From contig JARWMV010000251.1 in the NCBI GenBank assembly GCA_030998015.1, positions 1 to 64,000 on the forward strand: DNA of 64,000 nucleotides, given 5' to 3'. Made by a program: the position numbers and the translations under genes. Shown here one piece after another: positions 10,030 through 19,909 of this stretch; within the stretch, counting starts at the first letter, position 1, and the number at the start of each line of letters is the position of its first letter. The stretch is from Ceratorhiza oryzae-sativae (Eukaryota > Basidiomycota > Agaricomycetes > Cantharellales > Ceratobasidiaceae). The notes beneath the pieces are model-generated. The model was not told where the DNA came from. It saw only the letters and a program-made list of their open reading frames with translations, and did no database searches.

Positions 10030-11120
10030 GATGTAAGTGAACAAGACACAGCCATGGCATACTCTGACCACACCCCTCTCACTCTGTTGCATGTCAGTGG
10101 GTGAGTGAACAAGACACAGCCATGGCATACTCTGACCACACCCCTCTCACTCTGTTGCATGTCAGATTGTAAGTGAACAAGACACAGCCATGGCATACTC
10201 TGACCACACCCCTCTCACTCTGTTGCATGTCAGTGGGTGAGTGAACAAGACACAGCCATGGCATACTCTGACCACACCCCTCTCACTCTGTTGCATGTCA
10301 GGCTGTGAGTGAACAAGACACAGCCATGGCATACTCTGACCACACCCCTCTCACTCTGTTGCATGTCAGCGGGTGAGTGAACAAGACACAGCCATGGCAT
10401 ACTCTGACCACACCCCTCTCACTCTGTTGCATGTCAGGCTGTGAGTGAACAAGACACAGCCATGGCATACTCTGACCACACCCCTCTCACTCTGTTGCAT
10501 GTCAGGCTGTGAGTGAACAAGACACAGCCATGGCATACTCTGACCACACCCCTCTCACTCTGTTGCATGTCAGCGGGTGAGTGAACAAGACACAGCCATG
10601 GCATACTCTGACCACACCCCTCTCACTCTGTTGCATGTCAGTGGGTGAGTGAACAAGACACAGCCATGGCATACTCTGACCACACCCCTCTCACTCTGTT
10701 GCATGTCAGGCTGTGAGTGAACAAGACACAGCCATGGCATACTCTGACCACACCCCTCTCACTCTGTTGCATGTCAGGCTGTGAGTGAACAAGACACAGC
10801 CATGGCATACTCTGACCACACCCCTCTCACTCTGTTGCATGTCAGCGGGTGAGTGAACAAGACACAGCCATGGCATACTCTGACCACACCCCTCTCACTC
10901 TGTTGCATGTCAGCTGGTGAGTGAACAAGACACAGCCATGGCATACTCTGACCACACCCCTCTCACTCTGTTGCATGTCAGGCTGTGAGTGAACAAGACA
11001 CAGCCATGGCATACTCTGACCACACCCCTCTCACTCTGTTGCATGTCAGCGGGTGAGTGAACAAGACACAGCCATGGCATACTCTGACCACACCCCTCTC
11101 ACTCTGTTGCATGTCAGGAT
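10030..11120 (+). repeat. Tandem array of 68-bp units: 65-nt intron plus one-codon exon
   Basis: Seventeen occurrences of GCATGTCAG-NNN-GTRAGTGAAC lie at an exact 68-bp spacing (NNN at 10030, 10098, and so on to 11118). Between them are sixteen near-identical 65-nt segments with every signal of a fungal intron: GTGAGT donor, CTCTGAC branch point 30 nt from the end, a pyrimidine tract and a CAG acceptor. The three bases between CAG and GT are, in order, GAT TGG ATT TGG GCT CGG GCT GCT CGG TGG GCT GCT CGG CTG GCT CGG GAT. The only other variation is GTAAGTG for GTGAGTG in units 1 and 3. In the phase of the neighbouring exons this reads DWIWARAARWAARLARD. The unit length is not a multiple of three and contains stops, so it can be coding only if spliced. 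The 17th unit is followed by a diverged 65-nt intron. Confidence 0.9.
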
Positions 11121-12285
11121 GTGAGTGAACAAAACACAGCCATGGCCATACTCTGACCACATCATCTCCACACTACCACATCAAGGAGGTATGTCACATA
11201 TCAAAATATTGATTCTCTCTTTTAACCTTCCACACTTTGCTTGCCTCCAGTTTGTGGGTCACTACCATATTAAATCCTATAATTGTAACTCATTACAGAT
11301 CCTTGCCCACCCTGCCTTCTAGAATGTGAGTGTTATCTAGGTTCTACCAATTTCTCTGAGCTTCTCATTCAATCTGGGCAAATAAAGCATGTATGTCCAC
11401 AATGTATGCATCTGACCAGACAGCCTGCAGCTGAATTTCTCTCAAGAAACCTGTAGGCACAGATCTTTGCAACCCAATCATTCTCACTTGGCCATTCACA
11501 CTTTACTTTCTATAATAGGTAGTGAGTGTAACACTTTTCTTACTCTTGTTCCTAATCTGCCATATCTATTCACACGCCTGTAGTGTCAGTAGGGGCTAAG
11601 GTCAGAATATCGACTCATGCCTCTACCTTGTTTCCCCTGCTCTCGTTCCTGCCACTCATCGCTTGGCAGGTAAGTCTTCTTCTCATTCTCATAGTACCCC
11701 TCGTGGTCCTCTTGTCCCTGATGCTTATTGTTGCTTCGCCTCACTGAATCCAGGTGGTTCGGATCATCCATCCACATGCATCAATCCCTAAACTAATTTC
11801 TGATAGACAGTGAGTACTCTATCGGCAATAGCTGCTTTCTAATCACGTCCTGACAGTATGTTGCCCTAGCTGGTGCGCCAAATGCCACTACAAATCGGTT
11901 GCACCTCTGATTGCGACCATTTATGAAGGCCGTAAGTAGATATCTTATCGCCATTTGACAGTCTCGTATCTCGGCGCACTAGGAGGTATGTGCGCTCAAC
12001 CCCCTCATGCTCCCACGCTCTAACCCACGTCTCACAATCTATTCAGATCGTGAGTACTCTTCTTGTCACACAGGTTTCACGTTGACATGCCTTGGCGCGC
12101 AGGAAGTAAGTACATAACGGTTATGTAGAATGAGACTCTTACCAGCCTACCATGCGCGTACATAGGTGAGTTTTAGATTTCACTCAAAGTATACCGCTTA
12201 AGTGTCTGGGGAACGAACGACAGGCAGTAAGATTTTATTAGTTTGCCTTCCATACACGATCCTGAGGCGTGCTCTTCCTTCACAG
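11121..12285 (+). other. Downstream micro-exon chain of the kinase gene
   Basis: The AG|NNN|GT pattern continues with unrelated introns of about 50-85 nt. Three-base exons are GAG 11186, TTT 11251, AAT 11323, CAT 11388, GTA 11519, ACA 11807, GAG 11983, ATC 12047, GAA 12103 and GCA 12224; AAACCT sits at 11447. Two larger exons fit: 11606-11669 (starting NIDSCLYLVSPALV) and 11857-11931 (open in one frame only, containing CAKCHYKSVAPLIATIYEG). Phase bookkeeping leaves one base over before the kinase exon. An exon 12074-12105 ending in that GAA would repair it but would require a 24-nt intron. An assembly indel is another explanation. Exact exon choice is therefore uncertain although the pattern is clear. 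Confidence 0.5.
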
Positions 12286-13721
12286 TTCTTTCATGAACAC
12301 CCTGGCCAGAAGAAACCAATCCATATCAACGCCGATACAGTAGGGTTACTGTATATTTCTTCGAAATGATTAACCTGATTTTTATCCATCGCTAATAGCC
12401 ACTTTCGACGGTCGTTCATTACCTAGCTACCCACTCACAGATTGCTGACCTCACAGAGATTCTGCCTAGCTCAGCGAGGCCCATACCTCCAGCCGTCGCA
12501 CGTACCGCTCTGTCCGACGTTTACTCCATCATGATCTCTGACGAGCGGCAAGTGGCAGTCAAGTGTCTCAGGCAACTCGACAACAAGGAAGTGATAGTAC
12601 GTACAACTAGTATCACATACGCCTACCCGGTACTATTTTACTTCTACTTGCACACAGCGCACTGCTCGTGAACTGAACGTTTGGTCAAAGATGAAGCATA
12701 GGAACATACTCGCACTCGATGGTCTAGCGATATTTCAGAACTGTCTGGCAATGGTATCTCCGTGGATGGCATATGGCAGCGTGTGCGAGGTACTTCGGAA
12801 GTGGCCGGATAGGAAGCGGTTCCCTATGGTATGGACACGAGCTCCATGCCCAATCAGCCTAGCAGCATTACGTTGACCACACTCTAGTGTCTACAACTGG
12901 CTCAGGCGATCACGTACCTGCATGGAGGGAATGTAGTAGGTTTCTATTGTCTCGCTTCACGCACCGTTGTTCCTCACGCAAAACTCGTCGAGGTTCATGG
13001 TGACATCAAAGGAGTGGGTAACGCGTGATACGATAACCGTCGGACCGGTAACACAGCGCGAACAGGCTAACCTTCTTGTGGACGGAGACGGCACGCTCAA
13101 GCTTACGGACTTTGGGCTCGCAATCATGCACGACAAGGTGTTGGAGTTTTCTCAGACCGATCCAGGAGGAGGCACGTTGCGCTGGATGGTGGGTTTAACT
13201 CGCGCAGGTACCTACGACGAGCTCAATTTTGTGCATGCGGACTCAGGCGCCAGAGCTTCATCAAGAGAAGGCTCAACGATCACGCGAGGCTGACATATAT
13301 GCGATGGGAATGGTGAGCCATTCCGGATTAGTGGCCAACATCTCCTCTGACGTGTATACAACACAATCAGACGATGTTTGTGAGAGTGTATTCGAGTGTC
13401 GCTTGTCTCAAGCTAAATCTGATGCAGGAGATTATTACGGGGGAACTTCCATTCAAGGAGATCGCCGCAGTGCACCGACTTACCGTGGAGGTCGTAGACA
13501 AACGTCGAGTCCCTCAGGTACCTACACTCGAAGGAGACACAGCCTCGCCAACAGCTACGGTTATGCTTGGTGTACTGCGGTGGTGTTGGAGCTATGAGCC
13601 GAGCGCGCGGCCAACTGCTCGGCGGGTTGCTCTGGTGGTAAGAACTACTGGCAATGGATCGCAAATTCTCTAAATGTCTATTTATCCGGTGGAATAGGTT
13701 GAGGGTATTACGCCCGAGTAG
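12286..13721 (+). CDS. TKL-like protein kinase catalytic region
   Basis: A Ser/Thr or dual-specificity kinase domain is rebuilt from exons 12286-12339, 12399-12596, 12658-12828, 12888-12935, 12993-13013, 13066-13188, 13247-13312, 13371-13379, 13427-13637 and 13698-13721. Visible motifs are VAVK (ATP-binding lysine), KHRNIL in the alpha-C region, YLH then VHGDIKGANLL as catalytic loop (HGD in place of HRD, common in fungal TKL kinases), DFGLA, APELHQ, DIYAMGM-TMF-EIITGELPF and a C-lobe ending CWSYEPSARPTARRVALV. The Gly-rich loop is degenerate (ARTALSDVYS). A 9-nt exon encodes TMF and a 21-nt exon encodes VHGDIKG. The N-terminal part is the micro-exon chain upstream. The substrate is unknown; such kinases are numerous in Agaricomycetes. 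Confidence 0.85.
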
Positions 13722-14691
13722 AGAATGAAATGGGCGTGAATAGGACCATTCAGCACAAACGAACCCAACCAAGGAAATTTGTTTTGACTCAAATGTTGAG
13801 CCTGGCGCTGAACGGATTTGGAAATATATGATTGACTGGGACAAGTGTGATGAGTCTGAAGACGATACGTCAGAGCCTTGTTGCTTGAACAACTACTGGA
13901 ATCACGTAATCATGCTAGCATATATGCGGCTGTGCCAGCGCTAATCGAGGACCGGAGAAATCCAGAGCACGGCCCCGACGAGTACCAGGGCCTTTGGAGG
14001 GGGCGCTAGGCCCATCCGGCCGAAATGTTCCTGTTTCTATGTGATTTTGATAGCACCCACCGTTTGTGGCATCCCGTAGAATTGCATTTTCGAATTCTGC
14101 ATCGTGATCTTTGGATCGCCACGAACTTCAACACGCTCAATAAACAGGAGTTGAACGCGCCCAAGCACCCAAATGCCATCATCCTGCTGATGATTACCTC
14201 GAGTCGGTAGACGACAATACAAGGCAACACTGCTAGCCTCGTGGATTTCGCTCTTGCCCGATCTGCTTCTGCCCGAGGTCCCAAACACAAAGGGTGGGAC
14301 CCTAGCTACGACTGACCTCACGGGAGCATAAGTATTGTCTCTGGCCGTCATAGCAGCCCAACACGAGGGCAGCTTTCCTTGTCCGTGTTGCTTGACGCAA
14401 ATACATAATACGCTCGTCCGAATTATTTGAGCGACTCAATCGGCGGATGCCTGCATTGGTCATCTCGTGGCCGTGCCTGTCGCCAAGAAACTTGGCGTTG
14501 GCATCAGATCGAATAACGCTCGCCGGCGACAACAAAACCCAAAAGCTGGCCCCATCCACGTTTGTCACCTCCCCCTTTGCGACGACGGTCGAGTTTATTT
14601 CCCTCCACGTCCACCTGCCTAATTGATTAGTCTTCCCTTGCATCTTTCTGGTTGTGGCCCACACTCTTTGCCTCGGAACAGAGTCAGAGCA
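13722..14691. other. Intergenic, no supported gene
   Basis: Open frames occur on both strands (for example 14302-14868 minus, overlapping the first exon of the next gene) but none has a domain or splice support. The last ~200 bases probably hold the promoter of the lyase gene. Confidence 0.4.
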
Positions 14692-16287
14692 ATGGTCAGA
14701 CATATTCAGGTCGGCCTGCTGGCTGCATTCGCCGCACCCGCCATGTCCATGACGAGCTATCCAAACTACTTTTTCGTGCCAGAGGACGTGCTTGGCTCGA
14801 GCTGGGTCGCCAACGCCAAGTGGGCGCAGGCCAACACGATTGTGGATGCCGAGTTTGTTTCTGCCCAAGGGCCTTGGTGTAAGTCCATCCGTGTTGGTTT
14901 ATTTTCCGACTTGCAAATGCTGATATGTATGTCTAGCTGTAACATCGAAGCCCATCCTTCCGCCGACCAACAGTTCCCAGTCAGTCGAGTCGGATGTCAC
15001 TTCTTGAATCGAACGCTGATGTTGTTGTGAAGTGACTACCTGAGTCTGCGCCCTTACTTCTGGCCCGACTGCTCAAATGTTGGAAATACCACCGCACTCA
15101 CGGATCAACAGAGTGAGTCTCGGCTATCTCCCTAGCTGACCAGCAGCTAATCGGTTCGCCCAGTTTACACGATGTGCAATTATACCCGACGTGATGGCGA
15201 GTTCAACCCCGATGCTCGCATGGTCAACGACACTGGCGCATTCCAAGCCCTGAGCGACAGCGTATTCTACAACGCCTTAGCCTGGTCGTACACCAAGGAC
15301 TCGAGGTACTCGTCCAACATCGCCAACCAGATCTACACCTGGTTCCTGAACCCCGATACATTCATGAACGCGAACCTGGTCTACGCCCAGCTGTTGCGAG
15401 GACCAGGAGTGCAACAAGGCAGTCATACGGGTATTCTCGACTTGAAGGGCATGGCCAAGATCACGTCGGGTATCATGACGCTGCGAAAGGGTCAAGCTCC
15501 CGAGTGGACTCAGCTGCTGGACGACGGGCTCAATGCGTGGGTCAAGGAATATCTTCGGTGGTTGACGACCAACAGCATGTCGTTGGAAGAAAAGGCTGCG
15601 CCCAAGTTTGTTCCCTCTCGTTTTGACATCCGTAAACTAACACTCACTTGGCATTCAGCAACCACGGAAGCTACTGGTTCAACCAAGTGGCGTCGCTCCA
15701 GCTCTTGGTCGGAGACACCGCCGCAGCCAAAGCGACGGTTGAAGAGTTCTTCGCCGGGATCTACCAAAACCAAATCGCCGCTAACGGACCAGCCGCTCGA
15801 GACTGACCGCACACGTCCATACCACTACCGGGCGTACAACCTGATGGCGATGGTCATCAATGCCAAGATCGGTGCCTATGTCGGGATCACCGACGCCTGG
15901 AACCGCACGACCAAGTCCGGCGCGGGGATCCAACAGGCGTGCGATTACGCCATGACGATTGCGCCGACGGGTGAAGAGGACTATACGCTCGAGTTGTTTC
16001 CTCCGTTGGCGGCTGTGGCGAGCGTGTACGGTGATCCGGACGGCAAGTACGCCAAGTGGTTGGCGAGCAAGGCCCCGGATTATCCTTCGAATGCGTGGTA
16101 TATGCTCTCGCCTGGCCTGAGTGATTCCGGGTTGACGATGCCGACGACGACTGCGAGCGCCGGTACGCCTGGATCCACTGGTGGATCTATCGGCAACACG
16201 AGCAATAACGGCGCGATCGGGCTCGAGGCAGGCAGTGTGTTGAGGGTCTTGATCGCCGCGGGGGCGGTGCTCGTTTCGATAATTTAA
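14692..16287 (+). CDS. Secreted, GPI-type alginate lyase-domain protein
   Basis: The product would be an extracellular polysaccharide lyase of the alginate-lyase (alpha/alpha-barrel) type. It begins with a signal peptide (MVRHIQVGLLAAFAAPAMS). Family signatures follow: HDYLSLRPYFWPDC, RRDGEFNPDAR, NNHGSYWFNQVASLQLLVGD, then QPLETDRTRPYHYRAYNL. It ends in a Ser/Thr/Gly-rich linker and a hydrophobic tail typical of a GPI anchor signal. Introns lie near 14879-14935, 14981-15033, 15113-15163 and 15609-15658, all GT-AG. Between the QNQIAANG and QPLETDRTR parts (about 15782-15790) the frame must shift by one base, so the copy is either broken or carries an assembly indel. Its true substrate in a soil fungus is unknown. 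Confidence 0.75.
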
Positions 16288-17900
16288 AGGGACAGTGAAG
16301 CATCGGACAAATCTGGAGTCTGTTCCGGGACGGAGTTTTGACGCTTTCTGTGCTGGGCTGTTCTTTTGTGTAGAGCTGTTATCTATGTGCAATCTCGTGT
16401 GCGACTCTTGTGACATTTTCATTTCTGTCTCGTTGTCTTCCCGAGCACGGTGTTATTCATTTGTGTGTTAGTACACGATCCATTCTCTTGTATACAAAAC
16501 ACGATGCCTTGGAGGATGACCTCCTTCAACGCCAGTTAACTTATTCCCTTCGTAGCGGCTAGATATGGTTTGATGCTGTTAGGAAATGATTGTCCGTACA
16601 TGACACGAACCCTCTAGCGGAGTGCCTGACATATATGGCCGCATCTTTCGTCCTCAATGGGGTTCTAGTACAAATTATTGGATCACTGCCGGGTACCGGA
16701 CTCTTAACAAGCCTTCCAACGCACCACAGAAACAAACCGAAAAGCGGAATAAGCCAGACGAAGAGATCATTCATACGTACCCATGTCAATGGCACTCGAG
16801 GGTGGTGTGCTGCCCTGCTGTAAATCCGCCGGCGCTTCGGTTTCATTCGACCCCACGATCTGCCGCCGGACGAGGCGCGGCGCCCCCGTAAACAACGATC
16901 TCGATCCATGATCGGCGCCGGGTCGATCAAGATTTGATACCCCTTCGGCGATGACGAATACATCTCCAGTGGCAGGCACCGAGATTCCGCGGTTGGCAAT
17001 CGCCAGCGTCAGCCTCGGTCTCCGTCTCGACTTGTTTGGACGTGCTGGTCGTGCCTAATCTGGTCAGAGTTTCTGGCGAGAGCAACCTTTCTCACGTAGG
17101 GAGGTATCTCGTGGCTAAGATACAAATCGTACTTAACTCAACTACGAAGGTAGAGAATTGTGTATATACGGTACCTAAGATACAAATCGTACTATAGAGC
17201 ACAGTAAGAATAAAATACATGAGAAGAGATGAAAATACGATACCTTAGCTCAACTACGAAGGTAGAGAACTAAGGAAGGAGAGGGGGTTCCTGCGAACTC
17301 GCGCATGATATCAGAGAGGAGGGACATGAAACAGAAACAAATATGCGCATACATGCACGCATATGATTGTAAATTCAACAACCTTGGCGTCACTTCGGAT
17401 TCTCATCACCATACCACGTCCCACATCAGCATCCTCCGAGAACACAAACGACCTCGTCAAGGACCTAACTTCCAAGACTACTCTTTTGACATTGGAGTCG
17501 GCAAATGCATCAAACAAGTATTTGGGTTGTCTTCACAAGTTATGGCAGAGGAACATGTTGAGATACTACCGGGATTGGGCATAGTACGTTCGATACTGCC
17601 ACTAGGATACGATGATTGGTGGTCGACATCGAGTCTAGTCGACTTCCGTGGTTCAATATACCATCATGATAGGCAGTGCCGCGATGCATGTAGTAAAAAT
17701 AGCAAGAGAATGGAGGGTTGATCCATTGTTAATTCGGCGGTCAATTGTTACACAGGAGGCAACCCAATGGGCGGTCCCAGCCTGACCCTATATTTTCGCC
17801 TGATGGTAAACTCCGCCATCTCCTTCTATTTTATCTTGGTGTCGTTTGTAAGAATGAGAGCGTCTTGTCCCCGAGCATGTCATGTGGGGAACCCCCCAGA
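16288..17900. other. Gene-poor stretch
   Basis: No supported gene. It contains two short direct repeats: TAAGATACAAATCGTACT at 17116 and 17176, and CTCAACTACGAAGGTAGAG at 17137 and 17249. The minus-strand frame at 16559-16999 has no recognisable domain or splice structure. Confidence 0.4.
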
Positions 17901-18470
17901 ACCCCGGATGAAATCCTTGCCTTGAAGCGTTTTTGACTTTTCCCATCATCCCGCAAAACTCGTCGCACGTAAACTCGTATGACTCACACACCCGTGGCCG
18001 GTCCAGCTTGAGCAATGCGCCAAATACTCGTGGGTCAGAGCAAAATATCTTCGAACGTGAACGGTGATCCGTCCTCCGGGATGGTCGTTCGCAATTGATT
18101 CCAGTTTGTCGTCAACGTGTATCGAGTTGGGGCAAATAATTCAAAAGGTGCATACTCACTGCTCCATGATGCAGCTATTGATCTTTGTGTCAATACGACT
18201 CGCCCCGGATGTGATCTTTTGAGACGGTTTGGGTGGAGGGTCAGGTTGAACGGTGGTTCCGGCATCAGCTACACTGCCTGCAAAGCTCTTGTCGTACTCC
18301 GAGACACTCGCCATCAGCCCTTCTATTTCAGCACCGTTATTGGAGAGTTCGAATGAATCAGGCGAAGCGAACATTTTCCGAATCGTATCCTGGGCACTGG
18401 CGAACGCGTCAAGAGTTGTCGGGCAGTCTTTGCGCTTTTGACCTTCGTCGTGGTCGCGGTATTATCAGAT
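17900..18470 (-). CDS. Possible decayed or unrecognised gene
   Basis: The minus strand has open segments that look protein-like: 18374-18156 (starting MFASPDSFELSNNGAEIEG) and 18200-18035 (ending TIPEDGSPFTFEDILL), followed by frames with FGALLKLDRPR and SPHDMLGDKTLSFLQT near 18020-17830. They lie in different frames and I could not join them with confident introns. This may be a hypothetical gene with several introns or a pseudogene. No family is recognised. Confidence 0.25.
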
Positions 18471-18479
18471 TTACTCTAT

Positions 18480-19640
18480 TTAGATTTCGGCGCGAGAGGT
18501 TAAGAGTTGCACCAACAGCGGTCTGGCATAGTAGGTGCACGGTGGTGGCGCAGAACACAAATTTGACTTGAACGAAACAGCTTGCGCTGTGGATTTGTCA
18601 CCCTGGGTTTGCTCCGTCCTATTACCAACCGTTCGTATTACAGCAATCGTGGTGCGTAGAGAATGGTAAAAGTGAATGCTTAATACGTTCACCCGGAAAG
18701 GTAATATAATTCGTTCAGATGTTTGCATAATATCCCGATGTCTGATTTCTTGACATCCCGTCAACATTCTGCGTCATAACTGCTAGCCCTGATTTCACCA
18801 ACTTCCTTTATAATATATATTATGTATAGGCAGATATCAATTAAGCGTTTTAAATAATTGAGAGACCTTGTTCAAGGCAAGTCCATTCCTCTATACATGT
18901 AACCATCTACTCCCTAAAACCTGGTGATGGTATACCCCTTTATCTCGGGAACCTGTCGTCCGTCCACCTGGAGAGTTTTATCCATCACTCCCAGAATGGC
19001 ACGGACTCGGAATAGAAACGATGTAAAATCTACGGTAACCTTTCATAGCGAGCCTACGTGCAAAATGTTATCCACCCCAAACATTTCGCACACAGGCTCC
19101 TCCAATCAATACAAGTCACGAATAAACAGATAATCTCAAATATAAGCCGATCTAATGAAATTCTCAGAGTGAAAGAATAGGTGTCTAGGCTACGACGCCA
19201 GTATTGGTCATATAGGAACATTTTTTGGACGCAGTTCATACATGCGTATTATCGCAGCCTGGCTTATCAGCTGATTGATCAGGGCTACGTATGCCTCCAC
19301 TTGCCACACCTCCTGCACTTGCTCGCTGGAGTGGGGCCGATTTGATCTGTTTGCCTCAACATAGCCATCGCACCCATGCAAAGTCACTGACGAACATGGT
19401 GCATTACGTACGACTGAGAGGCGTCTCACCTGTACGTGGACGTAGTTTTCGTTTGCGGATATACTGCAATCGAAACCGTTTCAAAACACCCCAGTAATTC
19501 CAGATATTGATGAGTAATGCGAACACCCCTTGATTCACTGCCACAACCACTTGCTAATAGCAGACTTGGACATGCATATCTGGATATCACTCAGTTTCCA
19601 ACTAACTGACATCGGAGTCCGATTCTGACCCGTGCCGGCC
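18480..19640. other. Intergenic, no supported gene
   Basis: Short open frames only. No domain, RNA gene or convincing repeat is seen until the transposon-end remnant near 19.64 kb. Confidence 0.4.
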
Positions 19641-19761
19641 GAGCTCTGACGAGCTCTGACGAGCTCTGGAAAGTCGTAACGATTGCGGCTTTCATTTCGG
19701 GGCCCTCGACCTGCTCAACGCGCTGTTTAGAGCCAATCAGACGCGGCTCGTTTTCCTGATG
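19641..19761 (+). repeat. Transposon-end remnant with GAGCTCTGAC subterminal repeats
   Basis: Three tandem copies of the 10-base unit GAGCTCTGAC (19641-19669, last copy truncated) precede a 75-bp block (19687-19761). That block closely matches 7554-7628 and finishes with the same CGTTTTCCTGATG signature. Subterminal repeats next to a conserved terminus are typical of transposase-binding ends of DNA transposons. It is only about 150 bp outside the complete Plavaka element and is oriented outward relative to it. Confidence 0.5.
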
Positions 19762-19909
19762 TATCTGGTGCATATCTTACGGCTCTTGATACAACCATCG
19801 CAAGAAACCTGGCGCACCTGGTAAGCGCAGCAACTAGTTAAAAGCTGAGCTGCGTTAATACAAAAAGTTCTGGCGAGCGGGGCGTTGGGAGCGAGGGGAC
19901 ACAACCAGC

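Noticed and set aside
10021..11120. CRISPR-like array
   Set aside because: Direct repeats with short variable parts were considered, but the variable part is only 3 nt, the repeat lacks a dyad, the host is a fungus, and the conserved part has complete splice signals.
10978..11160. Minus-strand open frame through part of the 68-bp array
   Set aside because: It is a by-product of the repeat; it has stops within a few units and no family similarity.
15781..16422. 213-codon minus-strand frame opposite the alginate lyase
   Set aside because: Arg-rich antisense shadow of a coding exon without a domain.
16559..16999. 146-codon minus-strand frame
   Set aside because: No domain, no codon-bias signal that I can judge, and competing frames on the other strand.
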